A DNA stretch of 64,000 nucleotides from an uncultured Prevotellaceae bacterium (GCA_900316285.1 ONCG01000002.1:123688-187687), one strand, 5' to 3'. Shown: positions 17,997 to 26,316, numbered from the stretch's first letter. Numbers and translations are program-made. Notes: generated by a model from the sequence alone, not told the origin.

Positions 17997-18122
17997 ATGC
18001 AGTATTTTACACAAGAAGAACTCAAGCCATCTGAGCAAGTATTGAACATCATCCGGCAGATCGCCTATAGTTATCGGACGATCAATGTGAATGGCCGCAC
18101 GGAATCATATTGTTTGAATTGA
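17997..18122 (+). CDS. Small 41-aa protein
   Basis: An ORF too short for most gene finders: ATG at 17997, TGA at 18120-18122. It encodes MQYFTQEELKPSEQVLNII, continues with RQIAYSYRTINVNGR and ends ESYCLN. The start (YFTQEELKPSEQ) and the predicted helix LNIIRQIAY look protein-like rather than random, and I have an impression of similar short proteins in Bacteroidales, which I cannot verify here. It lies 16 bp before rpe and could be co-transcribed. Function unknown. Confidence 0.5.
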   Translation: MQYFTQEELKPSEQVLNIIRQIAYSYRTINVNGRTESYCLN

Positions 18123-18138
18123 CATCTTAACTTCAATA

Positions 18139-18786
18139 ATGACCAAGGTATCACCTTCTTTGCTGGCCGCCGACTTCGCGCATCTTGCCGACGACATCGA
18201 CATGATCAACCGCAGCGATGCCGACTGGCTGCATCTCGACGTCATGGATGGCGTCTTTGTACCGAACATCTCGTTTGGCTTCCCTGTACTCGAAGCCGTT
18301 GCGAAGATTTGCAAGAAACCCCTCGACGTGCACTTCATGATTGTGAAGCCTGAGCGCTACATTCAGCAGACCGCCCGACTGGGTGCAATGATGATGAATG
18401 TACACTACGAGGCCTGCACACACCTGCACCGCACCATCGAGGAAATACACCAGGCAGGCATGAAGGCTGGCGTCACCCTGAACCCCTCCACCCCTGTGAG
18501 CGTGCTCGAAGACATCATCGCCGATGTCGACATGGTGCTGCTCATGAGTGTGAACCCGGGCTTCGGTGGACAGAAGTTCATCGAGAACACCATCGCCAAG
18601 ACCCAGCGCTTGCGCAAGCTCATTGCTGAGTCAGGTAGCCACGCCCTCATCGAGGTCGATGGCGGCGTACAGGGCGAGACTGCTCCCCGACTGGTAGCCG
18701 CAGGTGTCGACGTGCTGGTCAGCGGCAGCTATGTCTTCAAGGCCGCCGACCCCATCCAGACCATCAGCGAGCTGAAGAATCTGTAG
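18139..18786 (+). CDS. rpe: Ribulose-phosphate 3-epimerase
   Basis: A cytoplasmic TIM-barrel enzyme of the pentose phosphate pathway interconverting ribulose 5-phosphate and xylulose 5-phosphate; 215 aa, normal. It starts SPSLLAADFAHL. Metal and catalytic segments are LHLDVMDGVFVPN (His and Asp ligands), LDVHFMI, LMSVNPGFGGQKF and IEVDGGV, with the phosphate-binding SGSYVF near the end. The small ORF at 17997 lies just upstream; downstream is a repeat-filled gap. Confidence 0.96.
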   Translation: MTKVSPSLLAADFAHLADDIDMINRSDADWLHLDVMDGVFVPNISFGFPVLEAVAKICKKPLDVHFMIVKPERYIQQTARLGAMMMNVHYEACTHLHRTIEEIHQAGMKAGVTLNPSTPVSVLEDIIADVDMVLLMSVNPGFGGQKFIENTIAKTQRLRKLIAESGSHALIEVDGGVQGETAPRLVAAGVDVLVSGSYVFKAADPIQTISELKNL

Positions 18787-18909
18787 GTACGCTGACGCGT
18801 CTTTAAAAAACAAAAGAAAACAAAGACAACATAAGAAAACCATCGTTTTCTTTGTTGCCAACCCACTTATCGCTTCTACCCCACGCTCGGCCCCTACCCT
18901 TCTCATCAC

Positions 18910-18936
18910 AAAAACGGGGCTATATGCTTTAGCCCC
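18910..18936 (-). terminator. Secondary terminator-like hairpin
   Basis: GGGGCT (18916-18921) pairs with AGCCCC (18931-18936); on the minus strand a T-run follows. It could back up the rplI terminator. Confidence 0.45.
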
Positions 18937-18940
18937 TCAT

Positions 18941-19016
18941 ATGTAGGGACGCGGCGTGCCGCGTAACTGGACTCAGCTTTTCCACTCCAATTACGCGACA
19001 CGTCGCGTCCCTACAT
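18941..19016 (+). repeat. REP-like element, copy 1
   Basis: Arms ATGTAGGGACGCGGCGTGCC (18941 onward) and the near-complement ending TCGCGTCCCTACAT at 19016, 26 bp each, around a 24-bp loop. Same family as 20832-20897, 43963-44030, 45331-45404 and 50599-50673. Confidence 0.8.
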
Positions 19017-19090
19017 TTTCATGGGCAAGATTTTACGAACACAACACCCACGAAGCCATCGTGTCCCCCTCGGGGGACGACAGGGGGGCT

Positions 19091-19129
19091 AAAAAAGGTC
19101 CCGGTCACTCACTACGAGCGACCGGGACC
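19091..19129 (-). terminator. Terminator of the rpsF-rpsR-rplI operon
   Basis: A perfect 10-bp stem GGTCCCGGTC (19097-19106) with GACCGGGACC (19120-19129), followed on the minus strand by six Ts. It lies 42 bp past the rplI stop. Confidence 0.85.
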
Positions 19130-19170
19130 ATCGTATTGTTTGCTTTACAGCGCAAATAATTGCCTTGCTA

Positions 19171-19737
19171 TTACTCAGCCGTGGCGGCCTCCTCCATGAA
19201 GTCCTCCACTTCCTCGGCGATCTCCTCCTCAACGGCGGGAGCTTCCTCTTGAGCAGCGGGAGCTTCCTCAACGACGGGAGCCTCGAGCACCTCAGGATTC
19301 TCGGCGACGACCTTCACAGGTACCTTCACCTCAACCTCCTTGTGGAAGTGTACAACGGCCTCATAGTCGCCCACCTGCTTAGCATCGCGCATGGTGACGA
19401 TCTTGCGATCCACCTCGATGCCCTTCTCAGCCAGAGCAGCAACCACCTGAGCAGCACCTACAGAACCGTAGAGCTGACCGGTCACGCTTACCTTAGCGGG
19501 AATCTCCAGGGCAACACCCTCGAACACCTTGGCCTTCTCCTCAGCATTCTGCTTCAGCACGGCGAGCTTGTGAGCCTGCTGGCGCAGATTCTCAGCCAGC
19601 ACCTTCTTAGCGCTCTCCGAAGCGATGACACCCTTACCAGTGGGGATGAGATAGTTACGGCCGTAGCCGCTCTTCACGTTCACGATATCGTTCTTGTAAC
19701 CCAAGCCGATAATGTCTTCTTTCAGTATAATTTCCAT
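19171..19737 (-). CDS. rplI: Ribosomal protein L9 with an acidic C-terminal tail
   Basis: A component of the large ribosomal subunit. It begins MEIILKEDIIGLGYKNDIVNV, with the connecting helix and a C-terminal domain typical of L9. At 188 aa it exceeds the usual length of about 148 because of a Glu/Ala/Val-rich tail from about residue 149, with blocks such as PVVEEAPAAQEEAPAVEEE. The tail is likely disordered; such extensions occur in Bacteroidetes. Last gene of the operon after rpsR (18 bp). Confidence 0.95.
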   Translation of the reverse strand: MEIILKEDIIGLGYKNDIVNVKSGYGRNYLIPTGKGVIASESAKKVLAENLRQQAHKLAVLKQNAEEKAKVFEGVALEIPAKVSVTGQLYGSVGAAQVVAALAEKGIEVDRKIVTMRDAKQVGDYEAVVHFHKEVEVKVPVKVVAENPEVLEAPVVEEAPAAQEEAPAVEEEIAEEVEDFMEEAATAE

Positions 19738-19755
19738 ACTTGCGTCCTCCTTTAA

Positions 19756-20022
19756 TTACTTCATCAAATCGGTTACGTAGGGAAGCAGGGCAATCTGGCG
19801 GGCACGCTTCACGGCCTGAGCCACACGGCGCTGATACTTCAGAGAGGTTCCGGTGATGCGGCGGGGAAGAATCTTACCCTGCTCGTTGAGGAACTTCTTC
19901 AGGAACTCGGGATCCTTGTAGTCGATATACTTGATACCGCTCTTCTTGAAACGGCAATACTTCTTCTTCTTCGTATCGATGGAAGGAGCAGTGAGATAAC
20001 GGATTTCGGATTGTTCTGCCAT
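19756..20022 (-). CDS. rpsR: Ribosomal protein S18
   Basis: An 88-aa small-subunit protein. Signature: [20 protein letters not shown], then [20 protein letters not shown] and a basic end. It lies 3 bp after rpsF and 18 bp before rplI, the conserved rpsF-rpsR-rplI order. Confidence 0.97.
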   Translation of the reverse strand: MAEQSEIRYLTAPSIDTKKKKYCRFKKSGIKYIDYKDPEFLKKFLNEQGKILPRRITGTSLKYQRRVAQAVKRARQIALLPYVTDLMK

Positions 20023-20025
20023 AGT

Positions 20026-20370
20026 TTAAGCCTCCTCTTTTTTACCAAGCTTGGCGCGGCGCTTCTCGGCCCAGGCCACCATGTGCTTGTCTTCTTTAAC
20101 TGTAATGTAACGGATTACCTTCTCGTCGCGGCGGAAGCCGGTCTCGAGCTTTTCAACGATAGTAGGCTCACCCTTGAACTCCAGCAGACAGTAGAAACCT
20201 GTCGACTTCTTCTGGATCGCGTAAGCCATCTTCTTCAATCCCCAGGTCTCTTCGTTCACAATCTCTGCACCATTGTCAGTGAGAATCTTCTTGAACTTTT
20301 CGACCGTTTCCTTCATCTGTTCATCAGACAAAACGGGAGTCAAAATGAAAACGGTTTCGTATTGATTCAT
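20026..20370 (-). CDS. rpsF: Ribosomal protein S6
   Basis: A 114-aa small-subunit protein, first of its operon. The start [18 protein letters not shown] at 20370 matches the family; the longer frame extends through the promoter box and is rejected. Other motifs are [18 protein letters not shown] and [13 protein letters not shown]. The TAATTTTG box at 20465-20472 predicts a leader of about 90 nt, where autoregulation by S6:S18 could act, though I see no clear S6-binding motif. Confidence 0.97.
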   Translation of the reverse strand: MNQYETVFILTPVLSDEQMKETVEKFKKILTDNGAEIVNEETWGLKKMAYAIQKKSTGFYCLLEFKGEPTIVEKLETGFRRDEKVIRYITVKEDKHMVAWAEKRRAKLGKKEEA

Positions 20371-20464
20371 ACTACTTAAAATGATAAATAAATAATTTGT
20401 TAAAAAATGATTTTTGCACCTGCTCACTGACAGCCTCAACGGCCTACTTTCGCAAAATGCGGTG

Positions 20465-20472
20465 CAAAATTA
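20465..20472 (-). promoter_or_regulatory. TAnnTTTG box for the rpsF operon
   Basis: TAATTTTG followed by C on the minus strand; 34 bp away on the plus strand a divergent box serves the small membrane-protein gene. Confidence 0.65.
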
Positions 20473-20505
20473 CTACTTTTTCTTCAACCAACCAAATTTT
20501 TTTAG

Positions 20506-20513
20506 TAATTTTG
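20506..20513 (+). promoter_or_regulatory. TAnnTTTG box for the 59-aa membrane protein
   Basis: TAATTTTG followed by C, 75 bp before the ATG at 20589. Confidence 0.6.
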
Positions 20514-20588
20514 CACGCAAAACATTATATTTCAACGCGAAACGACCCGAAAACGGAACAAAAACGGAACGCAAACAACCTGAAAGCG

Positions 20589-20768
20589 ATGAAAAAACTG
20601 AAAAAACTTCTCGGCCTGCCGCTCGTCTATGCAGGCGTGGCCATCCTGCTTCTGGGCTACGTCAGCGGCCTCACCCGCCACAACGCCGTCCTCGTCATCG
20701 GCCTCCTCTTCGTCCTCGCCGGAGCCGCCAGCTACGTGTGGAAGGAGCGCCGCCAGAGCCGCTACTGA
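20589..20768 (+). CDS. Small two-helix membrane protein
   Basis: 59 aa from the ATG at 20589. A basic start (MKKLKKLLG) is followed by two hydrophobic helices (PLVYAGVAILLLGYVSGL and VLVIGLLFVLAGAASYVW) and a basic tail, ERRQSRY, predicting a hairpin with both ends in the cytoplasm. Similar short membrane proteins are common in Bacteroidales; function unknown. Its own promoter box supports expression. Confidence 0.75.
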   Translation: MKKLKKLLGLPLVYAGVAILLLGYVSGLTRHNAVLVIGLLFVLAGAASYVWKERRQSRY

Positions 20769-20831
20769 TAGCTGTTCTAATCAATTGGTTGAGCCCTCTT
20801 TAATCCAAACAATTGCCCATTAGATGTTTGG

Positions 20832-20897
20832 AATGTAGGAATGCGGCTTGCCACGTTACTTTCTTTTACCTTCCTCCACCAGAAACGTGGCACATGA
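20832..20897 (+). repeat. REP-like element, copy 2 (decayed)
   Basis: Left arm AATGTAGGAATGCGGCTTGC and a shortened right arm AACGTGGCACATGAG around the family loop; clearly diverged from copies 1 and 5. Confidence 0.6.
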
Positions 20898-20947
20898 GAC
20901 CTCGTTGGGGTCTTCCATCAGGCCGTTTTGTGCCCGCTCGAGCGCAA

Positions 20948-20975
20948 CGGTCACAGGTCACAGGTGTGACCATGT
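20948..20975 (-). repeat. 28-bp GTGACC repeat, inverted copy
   Basis: Exact reverse complement of 21204-21231. Core on the minus strand: ACATGGTCACACCTGTGACC followed by TGTGACCG. Confidence 0.85.
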
Positions 20976-21203
20976 ACCCTTTCTGCCAAGCGGAAGTACA
21001 AAAAGGCAATAAATACTTGATAATCAATACTTTAACTATATATTATTATTTTCCTTATCATTTTGTATTCAAATAGTGTGACCATTTGGATTTGACATTT
21101 TGATTAAAATATTTGCTATTTTATGACAAATAGTAAAGCAAATTATCTTCTTGCTTACAATCTGCGTTTTTGGGGTTTTCACCCCCCTTGTGGCCGAGAG
21201 GTA

Positions 21204-21277
21204 ACATGGTCACACCTGTGACCTGTGACCGTTTTGGGGCCGAGAGGACACATGGTCACGCCTGTGACCTGTGACCG
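21204..21277 (+). repeat. 28-bp GTGACC repeat, two direct copies
   Basis: Copies at 21204-21231 and 21250-21277, 46 bp apart, differ by one base. Each is preceded by a GGCCGAGAGG motif, so the tandem unit is about 46 bp. Confidence 0.85.
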
Positions 21278-21355
21278 TTTTTTTGAGGGCGCGAAGGAAG
21301 TTTTCGAATATTTGTAAACAATTGAAAACAACAACGCATTCTCCAAGATGCCGAA

Positions 21356-21542
21356 AGCAATTGCTTTAAGACACCTAGTGCATAAATTTTTTGATGACAA
21401 AAGCATAGCTCTTGCACACCGAAAGCAATGCTCTAAGACTACAAAAGCACTGCCCCAGTACCTCTAAAACACTGCTCCACTACATCTAGAGATATGCTCT
21501 AGAGGTTATGGAGCAATGCTCCGTAAGTACTGGAGCTATGCT
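21356..21542. repeat. 22-bp-period dyad array 1 (AGCANTGCT cores)
   Basis: Cores of the form AGCAATGCT start at 21402, 21424, 21446, 21468, 21490, 21512 and 21534, exactly 22 bp apart, with looser units from 21356. Individual cores vary (AGCATAGCT, AGCACTGCC, AACACTGCT, AGATATGCT, AGCTATGCT), while the spacing does not. It lies between convergent genes. Confidence 0.85.
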
Positions 21543-21604
21543 CTGTGTGCTCTGAAAGTTTATGTTACTTGTGCCGGTTGGCACGCTTCTGGCGGTATTT
21601 GGCC

Positions 21605-21920
21605 CTCACTTACCCACGACCTTGAGCTAAAGCTCTAGCTCGCTGACGCTGTCTTCGTTTGTCACGACTCAGCCATCTTCGAGCAAGCTCGGATGGCGTT
21701 CACTGCTCCAAACGTTCCCGTTAGGCAGAGTTCTAGCAAACTTGGCTCTGCTCTCACTTACTCACGACCTTGAGCTAAAGCTCGAGCTCGTTCTCGTTCG
21801 GAAATGATAACAAGTTCTCATTTCACTCACTTACTCACGACCTTGAGCTAAAGCTCGAGCTCGTTCCCGTTCGGCAGAGTTCAAGCGAGCTTGACTCTGC
21901 TCTCACTTACTCACGACCTT
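21605..21920 (+). repeat. 74-bp tandem repeats running into the GH27 3' end
   Basis: The motif CTCACTTACTCACGACCTTG occurs at 21605 (one mismatch), 21753, 21826 and 21902, spaced 148, 73 and 76 bp, that is about one or two 74-bp units; the unit at about 21679 is decayed. Units share GAGCTAAAGCTCGAGCTCG and TTCGGCAGAGTTC. The last copy is the end of the GH27 coding sequence. Confidence 0.8.
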
Positions 21921-23636
21921 GCGGCCATTGTTGATGTAGATGCCTTTATGGGGGGTGGTGATCTTGCGGCCCGACAGGTCGTAGATGGCGGCATCGCCTT
22001 GCTGAATGGTGACGGGCTCAATGTCGGAGGGAACGACCGGGACGATATTGATGTAGTCGATGTCGGGCATCCAGTTCGTGGCGTTCGACAGGCGAATGGT
22101 GTTCTGTCCCTTCTGCAGCTCGATGGTGACAGTCCTCGTGCCCACCTGCTGCCAACCACCGCTATTGGCAGAGAACGACGTTGCCTTCTTGCCGTTCACG
22201 CTGACGGTGATATTGCGGTTCTCGCCGGAGATAAAGGCTACCGTCAGCCGATACTTTCCACCGTCGAGACTGTAGACGTCGCGCCACTCCAGGCTGTTCG
22301 CCTCGCTATGTCCGAGCCAGCCTGCCTTGTAGCCGCCCGAGCAGTAGTCGGCAGCCTCGTAGATGCCCGACTGCTCTGCCTGGTTGTTCTTGATTTCCTG
22401 ATAGGTGCTGATGTAGCCCGTCTCCGCCTCGTAGCGCTTGCGCTCCAGTCGCGTCTCAGCCTCAGCGACGTAGATTCGCGTGCCGTGAGCGGGCACCGCC
22501 ACCTCGTAGGCGTCGGTCATCTCGCCCAAGTCGCGTTTCAGGAACACGTCGCGCAGCTTCACCATACCGCCGAGGTCGAGGTCGGCAAAGTTCACCTGCA
22601 CCTTCTTCTGCTTATCACCGGGATTGTACACCGCGAAGGCACGCTTCGTGCCGTTGCGCTCCTCGAGGTCCTTCACCAACACATGGCAGCCGTCCACGAA
22701 TCCTGCCACGTAGGCCTGCTGGTAGAGCGTGTCCTGGTTCAAGGCAATGAGCTCCTTGTTCGTCAGCAGGGAGAGCGCCGTCGACCTGATGGTCCTCATG
22801 TCACAGCCTATGAGCAGCGGTGAGTTCATGATACACCACAAGCCGAAGTGTGTCTTGTCCTCCTCCGTCGACAGCGAGCGTCCCACCTCGAGCATGTCCA
22901 TATCGTTGTAGTGGCCCTTGCTGCAATAGGCAGAGAGGTAGAGGTTCTCCGCGATGATGCCCTTCACCGAGCCCCAGGAGTCGTTGATGTCGCCCGTGGT
23001 GCGCCACGAGAAGGCAGCGCCGTCGATCCATGTGCCGGGATAGGCCCAGCGGCAGGCATTCATGCGCACATCCGTGCGACCGGTATTCTTGATGGCGTTG
23101 GCGATGGCGGTGTAGCGTTCCTGCTCATCGAGCACCAGGTGGTCTTCGTTGTGATAGTACGAGCCGCCGCAGAAGTCCACCTTGATGAAGTCAAAGCCAC
23201 ACTCCTTGAAGAAGAAGTCGGCATCCTGTTGGTCGTGTTCGTAGAGGCCCACGCCCTTACCCGTGGCGTCGCCGTTGAACATCGAGCCGCAGGTGTTGCG
23301 GCCAGCATCGCTGTAGATGCCCGCTTTCAGTCCCTTCTCGTGTATATAGTCTGCCACGGGCTTCAGTCCCTTCGGGAAGCGCGTGGGGTGTATGAGCAGA
23401 TGGCCGTCGTCCTTATCGCGCCCGCCGAAGTAGCCGTCGTCGATGTTGATGTGGTCGTAGCCCACGGCGCTCAGTCCCTTGCTGACCATCGCATTGGCCT
23501 GGCTCTTGATAATACTCTCGCTGATGTTCACACCAAAGGTGTTCCACGAGCTCCAGCCCATCGTAGGGCCGTCCTGCCCCGCAGCCGTGCCAGCCGTCAT
23601 CAGGGCAATCGTAAACAGTACGTTTCTAATTTTCAT
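21903..23636 (-). CDS. Secreted GH27 alpha-galactosidase with a carbohydrate-binding module
   Basis: A 577-aa enzyme removing terminal alpha-galactose from plant or dietary galactosides. The start at 23636 gives a signal peptide (MKIRNVLFTIALMTAGTAAG); the upstream extension crosses the promoter box and is rejected. The catalytic barrel begins PTMGWSSWNTFGVNISE. The nucleophile Asp is in FIKVDFCGG, and NDMDMLEVG and MNSPLLIGCDMR are family blocks. After a beta domain, residues about 405-535 form a CBM6/35-like module (SLEWRDVYSLDGGKYRLTV). The end has YDLSGRKI, KGIYINNG and GRKVVSK, a Prevotella-type secretion tail. The DNA of the last codons is repeated in tandem downstream. Confidence 0.9.
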   Translation of the reverse strand: MKIRNVLFTIALMTAGTAAGQDGPTMGWSSWNTFGVNISESIIKSQANAMVSKGLSAVGYDHINIDDGYFGGRDKDDGHLLIHPTRFPKGLKPVADYIHEKGLKAGIYSDAGRNTCGSMFNGDATGKGVGLYEHDQQDADFFFKECGFDFIKVDFCGGSYYHNEDHLVLDEQERYTAIANAIKNTGRTDVRMNACRWAYPGTWIDGAAFSWRTTGDINDSWGSVKGIIAENLYLSAYCSKGHYNDMDMLEVGRSLSTEEDKTHFGLWCIMNSPLLIGCDMRTIRSTALSLLTNKELIALNQDTLYQQAYVAGFVDGCHVLVKDLEERNGTKRAFAVYNPGDKQKKVQVNFADLDLGGMVKLRDVFLKRDLGEMTDAYEVAVPAHGTRIYVAEAETRLERKRYEAETGYISTYQEIKNNQAEQSGIYEAADYCSGGYKAGWLGHSEANSLEWRDVYSLDGGKYRLTVAFISGENRNITVSVNGKKATSFSANSGGWQQVGTRTVTIELQKGQNTIRLSNATNWMPDIDYINIVPVVPSDIEPVTIQQGDAAIYDLSGRKITTPHKGIYINNGRKVVSK

Positions 23637-23669
23637 ATCGTTTTGATGGCTTGTAGTTCGTATGATTTG

Positions 23670-23677
23670 CAAAGTTA
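23670..23677 (-). promoter_or_regulatory. TAnnTTTG box for the GH27 gene
   Basis: TAACTTTG followed by C on the minus strand, 33 bp before the chosen ATG. Confidence 0.55.
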
Positions 23678-23874
23678 CATCTTTTCTTCGAGACAGAGCC
23701 ACGAGCCGCAGGAATTTAACATGAATTAGGGTATCAGGGTAGCCGCGCGAGCGCGAAGTGAAAAGTGAAAAACGAAAAACGAAAAACAACGACCCACACT
23801 CGGTGATTGCCGAATGCAGGCCGTAGGTATGTTCCCAATGCTCTCTCCTTGCATGAGAGAGGGAGGAGGGGTGA

Positions 23875-24576
23875 TTAGTCTTCCTCGGGTGTGATGAGCT
23901 TGTAGCCCTTGCCGTGGATGTTGATGATCTCGATCTGCGGGTCGTCCTTCAGGTGCTTGCGCAGCTTGGTGATGTAGACATCCATCGAACGGGCATTGAA
24001 GTAGTTGTCGTCGATCCAGATGGTCTTCAGGGCGAAGTCACGCTGAAGAATCTCGTTGGCATGCGAGCAGAGCAGTGCGAGGAGCTCGTTCTCCTTGGTG
24101 GTGAGCTTCGTCTGCTTCTCACCGATGGTGAGGAGCTGCTTCTGGGTGTCGAAGGTGAAGTTACCGATGTGGTAGAGTGTGGACTCCTTTGTCTTCTTTC
24201 CGCGCACGCGACGCAGGATGGCTTCAATACGGAACACGAGTTCCTCCATAGAGAAGGGCTTGGTGATGTAGTCGTCGGCACCGAGCTTGAATCCTTCTAC
24301 GATATCCTCTTTCTGGGTCTTTGCCGTGAGGAAGATGATGGGCATCTCGGCATTGGCCTGGCGGATTTCGGTAGCCAGGGTGAAGCCGTCCTTCTTTGGC
24401 ATCATCACATCAAGCACGCAGATGTCGTACTTGGTCTTCATGAAGGCCTTGTAGCCTGCCTCACCGTCGGCACAGAGCTCGGTGGCGTAGCCTTTGGCCT
24501 GCAGATACTCGCGAAGCAGCATGCCGAGGTTCTCGTCGTCTTCGCACAATAAGATTTTCAGTTTCTCTTCCATCAT
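23875..24576 (-). CDS. rprY: Response regulator RprY (OmpR/PhoB family)
   Basis: A DNA-binding response regulator of about 233 aa, starting at the paired ATGs at 24576/24573 (MMEEKLKILLCEDDENLG). The receiver domain has the acidic pocket EDD, the phosphoacceptor in YDICVLDVMMP and the Lys in YITKPF. The C-terminal winged helix (about 130-230) includes LTTKENELLALLCSH and RSMDVYITKLRKHL. It closely resembles RprY of Bacteroides fragilis, which works with RprX in stress and metabolic control. It lies 172 bp after the kinase gene, a gap that contains TTCAAAG-type repeats. Confidence 0.9.
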   Translation of the reverse strand: MMEEKLKILLCEDDENLGMLLREYLQAKGYATELCADGEAGYKAFMKTKYDICVLDVMMPKKDGFTLATEIRQANAEMPIIFLTAKTQKEDIVEGFKLGADDYITKPFSMEELVFRIEAILRRVRGKKTKESTLYHIGNFTFDTQKQLLTIGEKQTKLTTKENELLALLCSHANEILQRDFALKTIWIDDNYFNARSMDVYITKLRKHLKDDPQIEIINIHGKGYKLITPEED

Positions 24577-24748
24577 GTAGTAGCTCCCCCCTACCCTCTT
24601 TCGAGATGTAGTGCCTGCCGGTTTGTGGGAGTTCGATGACAGGCGGATTGTTATACGATTATTGTTTTGTTCAAAGATCAAAGCGCCTGGGGCGCAGTTC
24701 AAAGCCCTACGGGCGGTTCAAGGCGGTTGAGACCTCCAACCCCCTATG

Positions 24749-26311
24749 TTAGGGGGCGATGAATAATGGTAGCTTGATGGTGAAGGTGGTGCCCTTACCG
24801 TACTCGCTATCTACCTTGATTTCGCCGTTGTGCAGCTCCACGATGTTCTTCACGTAGGCCAGGCCGAGGCCGAAGCCTTTCACGTCGTGCACGTTGCCGG
24901 TATGTACGCGGTAGAACTTGTCGAACACCTTCTTCAGGCTGTCCTTCTTGATGCCGATGCCTGTGTCGCGAATGGAGCAATAGAGGTGCTCGTCGTCGTT
25001 CCAAGTCTTGATGTATATGTCGAGCGGCTTGTCTTGCTTCCTGTACTTCACAGCGTTGTCGAGGAGGTTGTTGATGACGTTCTGGAAGTGCACTTCGTCG
25101 ACGTACATCGCCGAGTCGATGGCCTCCACCTGTGTGTAGATCTTTCCGCCGGTATGCTCCACACGCAGCGAGAAGCTGTTTGCCACGTTCTCCACCATCT
25201 CGTTGAGGTCGAGTTCCTTCTTCTTGAATGTGGTGCTGTTACGGTCGAACATCGACATCTGCAACACTTTCTCGACGAGGAAGCGCAGTCGCTTGGCCTC
25301 TTCCATGATGATGCCTCCAAGGTGTTTCGACATCTGCTCACTCTTCGTGACGGAGTCGTCGTTCATCATCTGTGCGGCGAGCGAGATGCTGGCGATGGGC
25401 GTCTTCAGCTCGTGCGTCATATTGTTGATGAAGTCGTTCTTGATCTCCGAATAGCGCTTCTGTCGGAAGATGAGGATGAGCGTGATGACAAAGGTGATGA
25501 GCAGCACAACGGTGAAGATGATGCTGGGAATCATGAACCGCACGGAGGAGAAGATGTAGGAGTTCATGTCGGGGAAGTGTACCTTCACAACGCCCATCTT
25601 CGAGAGGGGGTCGTTGCGGAAGAGCACCTGGGTGTAGGTGTACTCCTCGCCCTCTTCGCTGTAGTCTGGGCAGCGGTATACCTCGCGGCCGTCCTGCGTG
25701 GACACGGTGAAATGATAAGGGATGTTGATACCGTTGTTGAGGAGCTCGGCATTGAGGTCGCGGTCGAGCATCTTGAAGTTGATGCGCTCCTTCAAAGGCT
25801 TGTCGCTGGCGGAATAGAGAATGGAATAGACCACCTCGTCGAGGAGGGCCTTCTGGTAGATGTAGCGGCTCTTCATCACCTCCTGCATCGACTTGTTGGC
25901 CTCCGAGATGGCGCTCTTGTCCTTGCGCAGAATCATTGCCTTCGGCATCTGCGAGGGCTTGGTCTCGATGGTCTTCAGCATGAACGACGAGTAGATGGTG
26001 CCGTCCTTCCCTACGACAGAGTACTGGTGGCTCTGCTGGAAGGTGCCGTCGGGCTGACCCGAGCGGGTTCCCACCGAGTCGACGCTATAGGCACGGCGCT
26101 CGGCCTCGTTGACGTCCTTTTCGAGGTAGCTCCGCGTCTCGTTCAGCTCCAGGTTGCGGCTGGCCTGATAGAGTGCGCGGTTTACCGACTCGTCGAACTG
26201 CTCCTTCTTCATCTCAGCCATCTCGCGGATGTACTGCAGCTGAAGGAAGAGCAGGGCGAGAAACGATGCGCCCATGATGATTGCTATAATCCAAATCGTT
26301 CGTTTGTTCAT
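24749..26311 (-). CDS. rprX: Sensor histidine kinase RprX
   Basis: A 520-aa inner-membrane kinase. A first membrane helix (IWIIAIIMGASFLALLFLQL) precedes a periplasmic sensor region of about 230 residues, then a second helix (IPSIIFTVVLLITFVITLIL). The dimerisation domain has the phosphoacceptor His in FINNMTHELKTPIASIS. The ATPase domain has N-box NVINNLLDNAVKY and glycine boxes DTGIGIKK and GFGLGLAYVK. Partner of rprY directly downstream. The TACCTTTG box ends only 5 nt before the ATG, so the transcript may be leaderless. Confidence 0.92.
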   Translation of the reverse strand: MNKRTIWIIAIIMGASFLALLFLQLQYIREMAEMKKEQFDESVNRALYQASRNLELNETRSYLEKDVNEAERRAYSVDSVGTRSGQPDGTFQQSHQYSVVGKDGTIYSSFMLKTIETKPSQMPKAMILRKDKSAISEANKSMQEVMKSRYIYQKALLDEVVYSILYSASDKPLKERINFKMLDRDLNAELLNNGINIPYHFTVSTQDGREVYRCPDYSEEGEEYTYTQVLFRNDPLSKMGVVKVHFPDMNSYIFSSVRFMIPSIIFTVVLLITFVITLILIFRQKRYSEIKNDFINNMTHELKTPIASISLAAQMMNDDSVTKSEQMSKHLGGIIMEEAKRLRFLVEKVLQMSMFDRNSTTFKKKELDLNEMVENVANSFSLRVEHTGGKIYTQVEAIDSAMYVDEVHFQNVINNLLDNAVKYRKQDKPLDIYIKTWNDDEHLYCSIRDTGIGIKKDSLKKVFDKFYRVHTGNVHDVKGFGLGLAYVKNIVELHNGEIKVDSEYGKGTTFTIKLPLFIAP

Positions 26312-26316
26312 GGTTG

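Larger units (their letters stand above)
18787..19170. other. Convergent gap: REP-like element and terminators
   Basis: A 384-bp gap between the convergent rpe and rplI genes. It holds a minus-strand hairpin (18910-18936), a REP-like inverted element (18941-19016), a CCCCCTCGGGGG-type repeat at about 19062-19090 and the rplI terminator. No ORF is credible. Confidence 0.7.

Noticed and set aside
20813-21402. Short ORFs in the 1.1-kb repeat gap
   Set aside because: They consist of REP-like and GTGACC repeats and have no protein-like sequence or promoter.
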